64,000 nucleotides of DNA. Source: an uncultured Eubacterium sp. (GTDB taxonomy: Bacteria; Bacillota; Clostridia; Lachnospirales; Lachnospiraceae). The stretch lies in contig CAJUAU010000007.1 in NCBI GenBank assembly GCA_910584645.1, forward strand, positions 62,001 through 126,000, given 5' to 3'. The notes below the pieces were generated by a model that did no database searches, was not told where the DNA came from, and saw only the letters and a list, made by a program, of their open reading frames with translations. The stretch's first letter is position 1. Each line of letters starts with the position of its first letter. Both the position numbers and the translations under genes were made by a program. Positions 8,008 to 16,186 of this stretch are shown piece by piece.

Positions 8008-9486
8008 ATGTATTACATAGGTGTTGACCTCGGTACATCTGCAGTAAAACTTCTTCTTATGGAGGCAGATGGATCGATCAAAAACATTGTTTCAAAAGAA
8101 TATCCCTTATCGTTCCCAAATCCAGGCTGGTCAGAACAGCGCCCTGAGGACTGGTGGAATGCTGTTGTCACAGGGATCAAAGAACTGACTGACGGTTTCG
8201 ATGCTTCCCAGGTGGCAGGCATCAGTTTTGGCGGACAGATGCACGGACTGGTGATTCTGGATGCGGATGACAACGTGATCCGTCCAGCCATCCTCTGGAA
8301 TGACGGTCGTACCACAAAAGAAACGAATTATCTGAATGACGTCATCGGCAAGGATAAATTGTCCCAGTACACAGCAAATATTGCTTTTGCCGGTTTTACG
8401 GCACCCAAGATCCTGTGGGTAAAGGAAAATGAACCGGAAAACTTTGCTAAGATCGCAAAGATCATGCTTCCGAAAGATTATATCGCCTATAAGATGACAG
8501 GCGTTCACAGCTGTGACTATTCCGACGCTTCCGGTATGCTTCTTATGGACGTTAAAAACAAATGCTGGTCAAAAGAAATGATGGAGATCTGCTCCGTAAA
8601 AGAAGAACAGCTTCCGAAACTTTTTGAGAGCTACGAGATCACCGGCGCACTCACCGATGCAGCTGCCACAGAGCTGGGACTTACCACCGCATGTAAGATT
8701 GCTGCCGGCGCCGGAGACAATGCTGCCGCCGCTGTCGGAACGGGAACTGTAGGTGACGGCGGATGCAACATTTCTCTTGGAACCTCCGGAACCATCTTTA
8801 TTTCCAGCAAGGAGTTCGGTGTGGATAAATTCAACGCCCTTCACTCCTTTGCCCATGCCGACGGAAATTATCATCTCATGGGCTGCATGCTCAGTGCCGC
8901 TTCCTGCAACAAGTGGTGGATGGACGATATCATCGGCACGAAAGATTATCCGGCAGAGCAGAAGCCAATCACCGATGACAAACTGGGTGAGAACAACGTT
9001 TATTATCTCCCCTATCTCATGGGCGAGCGTTCTCCTCACAACAACCCGGATGCCCGTGCTCTCTTTATCGGCATGTCCATGGACTCCACTAGAGCGGATA
9101 TGACCCAGGCAGTTTTGGAAGGTGTGGCATTTGCTATCCGCGATTCCTTTGAAGTCGCTAAAGATCTTGGTATCAACATCACTGAGACGAAGATCTGCGG
9201 CGGTGGTGCAAAGAGCCCGCTCTGGAGAAAAATCATCGCTAACGTTCTCGGAATCAAAGTAAACATTATTGAAAGCGAAGAAGGCCCTGGCCTTGGCGGC
9301 GCCATGCTGGCTGCTGTTGCCTGCGGAGAATACGCTTCCGTGGAAGAAGCTGCTGCTAAGATTGTCAAAGTCATTGACTGTGTGGAGCCAGATGCCGCCC
9401 TCACATCCAAGTACGATGCAAAATATGCCAAGTTTAAAGAAATTTATCCGACAGTAAAAGGTCTGTATGATACATTAAAGGCTTAA
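8008..9486 (+). CDS. xylB: Xylulokinase (FGGY family)
   Basis: 492 residues, the usual xylulokinase length, from ATG 8008 with TAGGAGG upstream. It phosphorylates D-xylulose with ATP to D-xylulose 5-phosphate, the entry to the pentose phosphate pathway. The FGGY fold is clear: the N-terminal phosphate loop G-V-D-L-G-T-S-A-V-K, the substrate motif S-F-G-G-Q-M-H-G-L, W-N-D-G-R near 93, D-Y-S-D-A-S-G, and in the second domain G-G-G-A-K-S-P-L-W-R plus G-P-G-L-G-G-A-M for ATP. It follows the sugar isomerase gene on the same strand, and three xylanases lie 22-36 kb away, consistent with xylose use. Confidence 0.92.
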   Translation: MYYIGVDLGTSAVKLLLMEADGSIKNIVSKEYPLSFPNPGWSEQRPEDWWNAVVTGIKELTDGFDASQVAGISFGGQMHGLVILDADDNVIRPAILWNDGRTTKETNYLNDVIGKDKLSQYTANIAFAGFTAPKILWVKENEPENFAKIAKIMLPKDYIAYKMTGVHSCDYSDASGMLLMDVKNKCWSKEMMEICSVKEEQLPKLFESYEITGALTDAAATELGLTTACKIAAGAGDNAAAAVGTGTVGDGGCNISLGTSGTIFISSKEFGVDKFNALHSFAHADGNYHLMGCMLSAASCNKWWMDDIIGTKDYPAEQKPITDDKLGENNVYYLPYLMGERSPHNNPDARALFIGMSMDSTRADMTQAVLEGVAFAIRDSFEVAKDLGINITETKICGGGAKSPLWRKIIANVLGIKVNIIESEEGPGLGGAMLAAVACGEYASVEEAAAKIVKVIDCVEPDAALTSKYDAKYAKFKEIYPTVKGLYDTLKA

Positions 9487-9504
9487 TGTAACGCCCTTTA
9501 TCCA

Positions 9505-9564
9505 AAACAGGAATCTCCCATAGAATCCAGTGTTTATCTGGATTTCTATGGGAGATTCCTGTTT
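9505..9564. terminator. Long terminator hairpin after xylB
   Basis: Arms 9505-9529 and 9539-9564 pair over 25 bp with one bulged T. A short T run follows on each strand, so it can end both xylB and the convergent LRR operon. Confidence 0.85.
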
Positions 9565-9603
9565 CATGATGTTTCTAAGAATTTTTCTTTTCCAATCTAG
9601 TTA

Positions 9604-10590
9604 TCACAGTGTTTTGATCTTTACCTTTTTTTCCAATCCGCTTTCCCGCAGCATCTTCGTGTACTTTTTCTTCCTGCTCTTTGGCACCTTGATCACTACT
9701 TTAGAAGACAGACCAGAAAAGGAATCTTTGGCAATGCTTTTTACCTTTTTGGACTTTATTTCGATCAGGCGGAGATCTTTGGTTGGCAACTCGGAATCAT
9801 TATTTACTGCAAAAACTTTATCTTTTCCTCGATAAGGCATCCCTTTTTTTATCGTTGTTACATTCTTGGGCAGCGTGATCTTTTTCAGTTTTGTTCCAGA
9901 AAAAGCAGACATGGAAACAGTCGTCACAGCTTCCGGGATTTCTAAAGTTCTCAAGTTCTTACAATTAGCGAAATCATACCGCTTAATTTCTTTCATGCCT
10001 TTTGAAAGTTTAATCTTTGAAAGAGATTTACATCCAACAAATAGCGACTCATATGTCTTGGACACGCTATCTGGTATGATAGCTTCTTTCAGTTTTGAAC
10101 ATGAACCAAATGATCCCAGGGTTTTCAGAGTACCGGGCAGTGTGAGGTATTCCAATTTGTTACAACCATAAAATGCTTGCCCCTGTATGCTTTTAATATT
10201 TGCAGATAACTTGACAGACGTTAAATTCATACAAAATATAAATGCTCCATCTCCGATCCATGTTACCGAATCAGCCATAACAACGGTCTTCAAGTCTACA
10301 AATGAATAGAATGCCCATTGTCCTATTCCAGTAATTCCATCGTTTATTATGATATGTTCTACCTTATCACTCCATACATACCAGTCTGGTTCCGGACTAT
10401 GACCGTCCATCATAAAATCTTCTATGCCTTTATTTCCTGAAAAAGTGAGGGTTTTTGTTTTTACATCATACACCCAGGTGTTTCCGTTCCCATCTGTCCC
10501 ATTGGTCTTTCTTGCCGCAGCATTACAAGGGATACTGCCTGCACATAAAATAATACAGAGCAGGATTGCTGTCCATTTTTTTATTTCCAT
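9604..10590 (-). CDS. Secreted leucine-rich-repeat protein, copy 1 of 3 (BspA type)
   Basis: 328 residues with a signal peptide (about 1-25, ending C-N-A-A-A). A short conserved domain with N-G-N-T-W-V-Y-D-V and T-L-T-F-S-G-N is followed by about six LRR_5 repeats of the form aFxxCxxLxxLxLPxxLKTLG between residues 75 and 260. The C-terminal part is very basic (S-R-K-K-K-Y-T-K-M-L). BspA-like LRRs usually mediate adhesion or protein binding at the cell surface; no LPXTG anchor is visible. It is last in the operon that begins with the subtilase. Its final 80 or so residues are identical to those of copy 2, while the LRR core differs. Confidence 0.85.
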   Translation of the reverse strand: MEIKKWTAILLCIILCAGSIPCNAAARKTNGTDGNGNTWVYDVKTKTLTFSGNKGIEDFMMDGHSPEPDWYVWSDKVEHIIINDGITGIGQWAFYSFVDLKTVVMADSVTWIGDGAFIFCMNLTSVKLSANIKSIQGQAFYGCNKLEYLTLPGTLKTLGSFGSCSKLKEAIIPDSVSKTYESLFVGCKSLSKIKLSKGMKEIKRYDFANCKNLRTLEIPEAVTTVSMSAFSGTKLKKITLPKNVTTIKKGMPYRGKDKVFAVNNDSELPTKDLRLIEIKSKKVKSIAKDSFSGLSSKVVIKVPKSRKKKYTKMLRESGLEKKVKIKTL

Positions 10591-10611
10591 CCTTCCACCA
10601 CTTTCTTGTCA

Positions 10612-11598
10612 TCACAGTGTTTTGATCTTTACCTTTTTTTCCAATCCGCTTTCCCGCAGCATCTTCGTGTACTTTTTCTTCCTGCTCTTTGGCACCTTGA
10701 TCACTACTTTAGAAGACAGACCAGAAAAGGAATCTTTGGCAATGCTTTTTACCTTTTTGGACTTTATTTCGATCAGGCGGAGATCTTTGGTTGGCAACTC
10801 GGAATCATTATTTACTGCAAAAACTTTATCTTTTCCTCGATAAGGCATCCCTTTTTTTATCGTTGTTACATTCTTGGGAAGCATAATCTTTTTCAGTTTT
10901 GTTCCAGAAAAAGCAGACATGGAAACAGTGGTCACAGCTTCTGGGATTTCTAAAGTTTTCAGGTTTTTACAATTGGCGAAATCACGTGGCTTGATTTCCT
11001 TCATGCCTTTCGGAAGTTTAATCTTTGTAAGGGATCTGCAATCATAAAATAAATTCTTATTCGTTTTGAATACACTGTCTGGCATAGATATTTCCTTCAA
11101 TTTTAGACATGCCCCCAATGTTCCTAAGGTTTTCAGTGTATCTGGCAGTGTGAGTTGTTCCAGTCTCTCACACCCATAAAATGCATCCCCTTCTATACTT
11201 TTAATATTTACAGATAACTTAACAAATCTAAGATTCATACAAGCTGTAAAAGCCCCATTACCGATCCGTGTTACTGAATCGGCAATGATGACAGATTTAG
11301 CTTCCGTAAACGCATAAAACGCTTCTTTACCGATTGCGGTAATTCCATCATTTATTATGATGTGTTCTGCCTTTCCATGCCAGACATACCAGTCTGGTTC
11401 TGGTATATGACCATCCATCACAAAATCTTTTATGCCTTTATTTCCTGAAAAAGTGAGGGTTTTCGTCTTTACATCGTACACCCAGGTGTTTCCGTTACCA
11501 TCTGTTCCACTGGTCTTTTTGGCTACAGCATTACAGGGGATACTGCCTGTACATAAGATAATGCAGAGCAGCATCACGGTCCATTTTTTTACTTCCAT
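10612..11598 (-). CDS. Secreted leucine-rich-repeat protein, copy 2 of 3
   Basis: 328 residues, the same length and architecture as its neighbours: signal peptide (about 1-25), W-V-Y-D-V-K-T-K-T-L-T-F-S-G segment, BspA-type LRR_5 repeats and a basic C-terminus. The ribosome binding site GGTGGAAGG directly precedes ATG 11598. The 21-base spacer to copy 1 and its repeated sequence show tandem duplication with a period of 1008 bp. Differences from the flanking copies concentrate in the solvent-exposed repeat positions of residues about 60-210. Function is inferred as surface binding only. Confidence 0.85.
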   Translation of the reverse strand: MEVKKWTVMLLCIILCTGSIPCNAVAKKTSGTDGNGNTWVYDVKTKTLTFSGNKGIKDFVMDGHIPEPDWYVWHGKAEHIIINDGITAIGKEAFYAFTEAKSVIIADSVTRIGNGAFTACMNLRFVKLSVNIKSIEGDAFYGCERLEQLTLPDTLKTLGTLGACLKLKEISMPDSVFKTNKNLFYDCRSLTKIKLPKGMKEIKPRDFANCKNLKTLEIPEAVTTVSMSAFSGTKLKKIMLPKNVTTIKKGMPYRGKDKVFAVNNDSELPTKDLRLIEIKSKKVKSIAKDSFSGLSSKVVIKVPKSRKKKYTKMLRESGLEKKVKIKTL

Positions 11599-11619
11599 CC
11601 TTCCACCACTTTCTTGTCA

Positions 11620-12606
11620 TCACAGTGTTTTGATCTTTACCTTTTTTTCCAATCCGCTTTCCCGCAGCATCTTCGTGTACTTTTTCTTCCTGCTCTTTGG
11701 CACCTTGACCACTACCTTGGAAGACAGACCAGAAAAGGAGCCTTTGGCAATGCTTTTTACCTTTTTTGATTTTATTTCGATCAGGCGGAGGTCTTTGGTT
11801 GGCAGATCCCAATTATAATTTACGGCAAAAACTTTTCCCTTTCCTCCATAAGGCATTCCTTTTTTTATCGTTGTTACATTTTTTGGAAGTGTAATCTTTT
11901 TCAGTTTTGTGCCAGAAAAAGCAGACATGGAAACTGTTGTCACAGCCTCCGGGATTTCCAAAGTTTTCAGGTTTTTACAATTGGCGAAATCATACTGTTT
12001 GATTTCCTTCATGTTTCTTGGCAACTTGATCTTTGTAAGAGATTTACACTCATAAAATAGATTTTTATTTGTCTTGGACACACTGTCTGGTATGATAACT
12101 TCTTTCAGTTTTAAACATGCCCCCAATGTTCCTAGTGTTTTCAGCGTATCCGGCAGTGTAAGGTGTTCTAATTTCTCACATGCATAAAATGCATCCCCTT
12201 CTATACATTTAACTTTTGCAGATAACTTAACAGATGTTAAATTTCTACAAAATATAAAAGCCCCACTTTTGATATGTGTTACTGAATCAGCCATAGTAAC
12301 TGTTTTTACATTTATAAAACCATCAAATGCACCTATGCCAATCTCAGTAATGCCATCATTTATAATGATTTGTTCTGCCTTGGTGTTCCAGACGTACCAG
12401 CCTGGTTCTGGTATATGGCCATCCATTATAAAATCCTCTATGCCTTTATCTCCTGAAAAAGTCAGGGTCTTCGTCTTTACATCGTACACCCAGGTGTTTC
12501 CGTTACCATCTGTTCCACTGGTCTTTTTTGTTACGGCATTACAGGGAATACTGCCTGTACATAAGATAATACAGAGCAGCATCGCTGTCCATCTTTTTAT
12601 TTCCAT
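11620..12606 (-). CDS. Secreted leucine-rich-repeat protein, copy 3 of 3
   Basis: 328 residues with signal peptide, conserved N-terminal segment, LRR_5 repeats and basic tail as in copies 1 and 2. This is the copy next to the subtilase gene. Its start codon (12606) lies inside the subtilase 3' end, overlapping it by 10 bases, so translation is probably coupled. It is the most divergent of the three near the C-terminus (N-Y-N-W-D-L-P replaces N-N-D-S-E-L-P), suggesting that copies 1 and 2 were homogenised or duplicated more recently. Confidence 0.85.
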   Translation of the reverse strand: MEIKRWTAMLLCIILCTGSIPCNAVTKKTSGTDGNGNTWVYDVKTKTLTFSGDKGIEDFIMDGHIPEPGWYVWNTKAEQIIINDGITEIGIGAFDGFINVKTVTMADSVTHIKSGAFIFCRNLTSVKLSAKVKCIEGDAFYACEKLEHLTLPDTLKTLGTLGACLKLKEVIIPDSVSKTNKNLFYECKSLTKIKLPRNMKEIKQYDFANCKNLKTLEIPEAVTTVSMSAFSGTKLKKITLPKNVTTIKKGMPYGGKGKVFAVNYNWDLPTKDLRLIEIKSKKVKSIAKGSFSGLSSKVVVKVPKSRKKKYTKMLRESGLEKKVKIKTL

Positions 12607-14756
12607 CCTTCCACCACCTTCTTGATATTTGCATTCGCAGCATTGTTTATGACCGAGTTAAGTTTTGTATTCTTTCCTGGTTTTAGGTACTTTGTTAAAT
12701 TCAGTATTCCATAGGATTTTATCACATAGTTTTTCTTATTCGACTCCTTTTTGATCTTCAACGCTTTTTTTACGGATTTATAATAATAAATGTTTTCAAA
12801 CACCTTTTTGTTTCCCGTTTTATATTTCGACACAGCTTGATTTATGATGGCACCACATACTCTTTTTGCACTTTTGTTATATCTGCTTGATATACATTTC
12901 GTGGAATCTGCAAAATTTTTATCCGCATAAAAAGTCCCATCTTTCTTTTTCGGGCCGTGCTTCAATACTTTCCACTGTTTGCAAAGAGATGTTAATGATT
13001 TTGTTTTTAATTTATCCCGATTATTTCCTTTCACTCCCGCTGTGCTGTGGGAAAATATATCGGCCACTGTATGCAGCGCCATTCCATATACAAAGTTTGC
13101 CTTATCTTCTTTCTTTTTTATGTTATGAAATTTAAACCCTAAATTAGCAGTCTTTTTAATATTATTATAAAAATCACCTTTTGATTTGGGAAATTTCCCA
13201 TCTTTATACAGTTTTGATGCCACTTTTGTCATAGTAATGTAGGCATTCACATAATCCTTTTTGTAATATCCATGAAATTCCGGATGGTCTTTCATTCCTC
13301 TCATTGTGGATTCTTTCCTATCTGGCCATACTGCACCAAACTTAGCAATCCTATTTTTAGCTAAAACTTTATGTTCATCACCGCCCCAGTACCCCCGAAC
13401 CACTTCTTCATCTGTCAGCAGTAACGTATGGTCGTTATCTGCCAGCAGGGACATCTTCTCCGTACCTGCTGCATGATATCCTTCCGCAAACGTTCCATAC
13501 TGCTCCAGGGCGTAAGCGCAGTCGATCAGGCCATATCCATACTTTGCAGGCTCCCCAAGGGGATGTGCAGAAGCATCGATCAGCTTCCGGATAAAATCGG
13601 CAGGCTGGGAAGGATCCTGCTGCCACAAAATAGCAGCCAGGGCGGACACCTGTGGGGCAGCCATGCTGGTTCCAGACTGATTTGCCAAAATCTCGAAGGG
13701 GCCGTAGGTGGTTACGTCTTCCCCCGGCGCCACAACTTCAATCTCGTTTCCAGTGGGGGATGATCCAGTCTGCTCCCCATTGCATTTTACTGAGCCCACT
13801 GCCATCACTTCTTCATATTTCGCTGGATACTGGACAGTTTGTCCATCCCCCGCTGCGGCAACGATCAGGATTCCCTTGGCAGAGGCGTTTTTGATGGCAT
13901 TATGCAGTTTAGCTGAATCTTTTTCCAGTCCGCAGCTGATGTTCAGGATCTTAACGCCCTTTTCCACAGCCCAGTTGATTCCATTCACCAGCTGGTCCAC
14001 GGTGGTTTTGTTTGACTCGTCCAGGACTTCGGCGGAGTAAAGTTTGACATAGGGATTGATCCCGCTGACTTTTTCTGTGGTCAGCTGCTTTAAGTATTTG
14101 TTGTCAAACTGGTACGAGTCTTCATTCCGGGATGGATCCGAAGCAAGGATCCCTGCCACGGCTGTTCCGTGTCCCGATAAGTCCCCAAAGATCGGGTTCT
14201 TTTCGGTATAGGCGGTGACAAAATTTTCAGAAGCAGCTACTTTTATATTCGAGGAATAGTCGATTCCTGAATCAATGACACCTATTTTTATCGTGTTCTT
14301 ATTTTTTTGAAGCGCCGCCAGTACTTTTTCATCGTTGGCACGTATCATGGTCCGGTTCCATTCCTTGTCAAAGTCAAGATACCAGTCATCTTTCCGATAC
14401 TGGTATAATTTGATGTCATAAGGTTTTTTGAACTCTGCTCCCCCAGGAAAATGGATCTGCATGCCAAAGGTTTCACTCTCCCCGGGCCGGATCACCGAAT
14501 TATACTCACAGTTGGTCAATTTATATGTATTTCCGTTCTGGCTTTCTATTTTTGCCCTCCAGATGTTCTGTATCTCAAAATCAAAACTACATTCCATGGA
14601 CCAGTCTTCGATATTTTTATCTGAGTTGTTGTACAGGGTGGCATTCATGATACAGCCGTCGTTCCATTGGTTTACCACATCGAACTGGATCTGGCATTCC
14701 TTATTGTTTACCACAAGCCTGTCCCCAAGAATTTTATAAGACTGGGGAATGTCCAC
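12597..14756 (-). CDS. Subtilase (S8) peptidase, 3' fragment of a MITE-split gene
   Basis: 719 residues from GTG 14756. A CBM2-like domain fills about 18-105 (W-N-D-G...N-I-W-R-A...R-P-G-E-S). The S8 catalytic domain follows with Asp162 (V-I-D-S-G), His196 (G-H-G-T), and Ser364 (S-G-T-S-M-A-A-P), so the triad is intact. Residues about 480-719 are a basic region with M-A-L-H-T-V-A-D-I-F-S-H-S, reminiscent of zinc-phospholipase-type helical domains. The original gene began at 15420 with a signal peptide and a first CBM2-like domain; an insertion at 14824-15092 separates them. AAAGGAG lies 5 bases before the GTG, so a protein lacking its signal peptide may still be made. The LRR genes follow, overlapping by 10 bases. 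Confidence 0.8.
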   Translation of the reverse strand: MDIPQSYKILGDRLVVNNKECQIQFDVVNQWNDGCIMNATLYNNSDKNIEDWSMECSFDFEIQNIWRAKIESQNGNTYKLTNCEYNSVIRPGESETFGMQIHFPGGAEFKKPYDIKLYQYRKDDWYLDFDKEWNRTMIRANDEKVLAALQKNKNTIKIGVIDSGIDYSSNIKVAASENFVTAYTEKNPIFGDLSGHGTAVAGILASDPSRNEDSYQFDNKYLKQLTTEKVSGINPYVKLYSAEVLDESNKTTVDQLVNGINWAVEKGVKILNISCGLEKDSAKLHNAIKNASAKGILIVAAAGDGQTVQYPAKYEEVMAVGSVKCNGEQTGSSPTGNEIEVVAPGEDVTTYGPFEILANQSGTSMAAPQVSALAAILWQQDPSQPADFIRKLIDASAHPLGEPAKYGYGLIDCAYALEQYGTFAEGYHAAGTEKMSLLADNDHTLLLTDEEVVRGYWGGDEHKVLAKNRIAKFGAVWPDRKESTMRGMKDHPEFHGYYKKDYVNAYITMTKVASKLYKDGKFPKSKGDFYNNIKKTANLGFKFHNIKKKEDKANFVYGMALHTVADIFSHSTAGVKGNNRDKLKTKSLTSLCKQWKVLKHGPKKKDGTFYADKNFADSTKCISSRYNKSAKRVCGAIINQAVSKYKTGNKKVFENIYYYKSVKKALKIKKESNKKNYVIKSYGILNLTKYLKPGKNTKLNSVINNAANANIKKVVEGWK

Positions 14757-14821
14757 GGATTCTCCTTTGTATGCCGCCTGAAAGCCAAAGGAAACTGACT
14801 CTCCGGGCCGGATGTTCTGAT

Positions 14822-15094
14822 TAGCTCGACGGCGCCAATTTGAACCCTGTTTCGTTCTGCGCTAGCCACAAAATAGCGTTGTTGCTTTCATTCGACGATA
14901 CCACCGCATCGCCTCATTCAAGCGCCTAGCTATTTTGTGGCTATCACAATCCGAAATCTTCGACCTCCGCTTGTGATCTTCCAATTTACAAGGAAACGGA
15001 ATGAAACGTACTGGAGGTACGTTGATTGACGTTGACGTAGCAAATTGGAAGATCACAAGTCGGAGGCAGGGTTCAAATTGGCACCGTCGAGCTA
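14822..15094. mobile_element. 269-bp MITE with TA target duplication inside the subtilase gene
   Basis: Terminal inverted repeats of about 26 bases (14824-14849 and 15067-15092, GCTCGACGG...CCGTCGAGC, one mismatch) are flanked on both sides by TA (14822-14823 and 15093-15094), the signature of IS630/Tc1-mariner-type transposition. Inside are two further inverted repeats: TAGCCACAAAATAGC with GCTATTTTGTGGCTA, and CCTCCG(A)CTTGTGATCTTCC with its complement near the right end. There is no transposase gene. Removing the element and one TA joins the two coding parts in frame as ...A-G-H-N-Q-N-I-R-P-G-E-S. Confidence 0.9.
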
Positions 15095-15420
15095 TGTCCA
15101 GCATTTTTTATATTGTAATATTTTGCCCCGCGATAGTCAACACAGGCATTCCATATATTGACGTATTCATCTGCGGACTGATAGGACAATTCCCAGTTTT
15201 CAATCGTTGTACTGCCCGTATTGAATATGGTCACATTGGCTATGTAGCCCTGGTTCCACTGGGATACGATCTCATACTCGATCCTGAAATTTTCTCCTGC
15301 ATAGGTTGAAGTCTGCTGATTTGTTTCTGCATAGCAGGCTGTTTTGTTGAATGGCTGGCATACCCCCGACAGCATCATTCCCATAAACAATAGTATTGCT
15401 AAAATTTTTCTCATATTCAT
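15073..15420 (-). pseudogene. Subtilase N-terminal fragment (signal peptide and first CBM2-like domain)
   Basis: This is the 5' end of the split subtilase gene, with ATG 15420 and AGGAAAGGA upstream. Residues 1-31 form a signal peptide. About 45-105 is most of a CBM2-like domain (S-Q-W-N-Q-G-Y-I-A-N-V-T, N-I-W-N-A-C-V). The frame enters the MITE after A-G-H-S and stops five codons later (S-T-V-P-I, then TGA). The missing end of this domain (N-Q-N-I-R-P-G-E-S-V-S-F-G-F-Q) is encoded beyond the insertion at about 14,770-14,821. The fragment would be a secreted, truncated binding domain of 115 residues without protease. Confidence 0.85.
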
Positions 15421-15475
15421 TCAGTTCCTTTCCTGTGTTTATTTACAACTTCCCCTAGTGCAAGTTGTTATTTAC

Positions 15476-15504
15476 ATTATACATTATCTGACATAATACA
15501 ACAA
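15476..15504 (-). promoter_or_regulatory. Promoter of the subtilase/LRR operon
   Basis: On the minus strand TTGTTG (15499-15504), 17-base spacer, TATAAT (15476-15481). Between it and the gene an ACAACTT/AAGTTGT hairpin (about 15446-15469) lies in the leader. Confidence 0.75.
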
Positions 15505-15513
15505 GAACAAGTG

Positions 15514-15541
15514 TTCGACATATATCGACAGGATTCGACAA
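15514..15541 (-). promoter_or_regulatory. Three phased Spo0A-box-like sites
   Basis: On the minus strand TTGTCGAA, CTGTCGAT and ATGTCGAA occur at exact 10-base steps (TCGACA at 15515-15520, 15525-15530 and 15535-15540 on +). Two match the Spo0A box core TGTCGAA. They lie just upstream of the -35, where Spo0A-P acts as an activator. Confidence 0.7.
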
Positions 15542-15591
15542 GGAAAATGCAACCTTTTAAGCCACGCCCTCCCTGCAAATTTTTAAACATA

Positions 15592-15621
15592 AAAAAGATG
15601 GCTGTCGTCAACCATCTTTTT
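15592..15621. terminator. Bidirectional hairpin terminator
   Basis: AAAAAGATGG (15592-15601) and CCATCTTTTT (15612-15621), 10-bp stem with T run on both strands, downstream of the PilZ gene on minus. Confidence 0.8.
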
Positions 15622-15673
15622 CTTAATAACATATTATATTCAATTCCCATTCAGAAGATTTACTGTCACAGAC

Positions 15674-15713
15674 AAAACATGGACTCCCGACACTACCGGA
15701 ACGCCCATGTTTT
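15674..15713. terminator. Second hairpin downstream of the PilZ gene
   Basis: AAAACATGG (15674-15682) and CCATGTTTT (15705-15713) form a 9-bp stem around a 22-base loop. It is weaker than the hairpin at 15592. Nothing else is visible between 15,541 and 15,756. Confidence 0.45.
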
Positions 15714-15756
15714 AGTAATCAAATATTAACATGTCGGCTGAAACAGAGCGCCTCTG

Positions 15757-16098
15757 CTAACTCAGCGTAGCCGCATAGTCATTAAAGACATAATCCATAA
15801 TGGATGCCGTTCCTACGATCTCGCAGCCATAGATATTATAATCCTCCATCTCCTGCTGGCGTACGATACGTACCACACAATTCAAGGCGCCGCTGTCACT
15901 TAGGACAAGCCTGGCATTGAAATAATATCCCACCGGCAGAACGCTTTTGGTCTTAAATCCAATCCCCACCTTGGAGACATCAAACACCTCGATCGGCGCA
16001 TTGATATCTTCTACTTTTACATTATCCTGTTTAAACAATGAAGAGATCTCCAGTTCCAGCTTTGCCGGCCATCTCTTTTCTTTTCTCATCTCAATCAT
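15757..16098 (-). CDS. PilZ domain protein, probable c-di-GMP receptor
   Basis: 113 residues forming a single PilZ domain. The two c-di-GMP contact motifs are present: an arginine-rich N-terminal switch (M-R-K-E-K-R-W, residues 4-10) and D-V-S-K-V-G (D/N-x-S-x-x-G) near residue 40. ATG 16098 has AAAGGGGGG upstream. Stand-alone PilZ proteins bind c-di-GMP and act by protein contact on motility, exopolysaccharide or secretion. No diguanylate cyclase or partner is nearby. It lies just downstream of the gatB operon on the same strand, separated by about 90 bases. Confidence 0.82.
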   Translation of the reverse strand: MIEMRKEKRWPAKLELEISSLFKQDNVKVEDINAPIEVFDVSKVGIGFKTKSVLPVGYYFNARLVLSDSGALNCVVRIVRQQEMEDYNIYGCEIVGTASIMDYVFNDYAATLS

Positions 16099-16186
16099 GA
16101 ATAGCCCCCCTTTACTACCAGCTGTTACTACTATTATCTCTTAGAAAGTGCTTTACGTCAACAACTTTCTTGAATAATCTGAAAGA

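Larger units (their letters stand above)
9604..12627 (-). repeat. Tandem triplication, period 1008 bp
   Basis: Gene starts and ends recur exactly every 1008 bp (9604/10612/11620 and 10590/11598/12606). The 3' third of copies 1 and 2 is almost base-identical, and the spacers share TCCACCACTTTCTTGTCAT. The central third is far more variable. Confidence 0.9.

Noticed and set aside
6989..8038. A 349-codon open frame on the minus strand across the isomerase gene
   Set aside because: It is antisense to a clear enzyme gene, has no recognisable domain and crosses the intergenic terminator.
15511..15729. A 72-codon plus-strand frame upstream of the subtilase
   Set aside because: It covers the Spo0A boxes and two terminators, has no ribosome binding site and no recognisable product.
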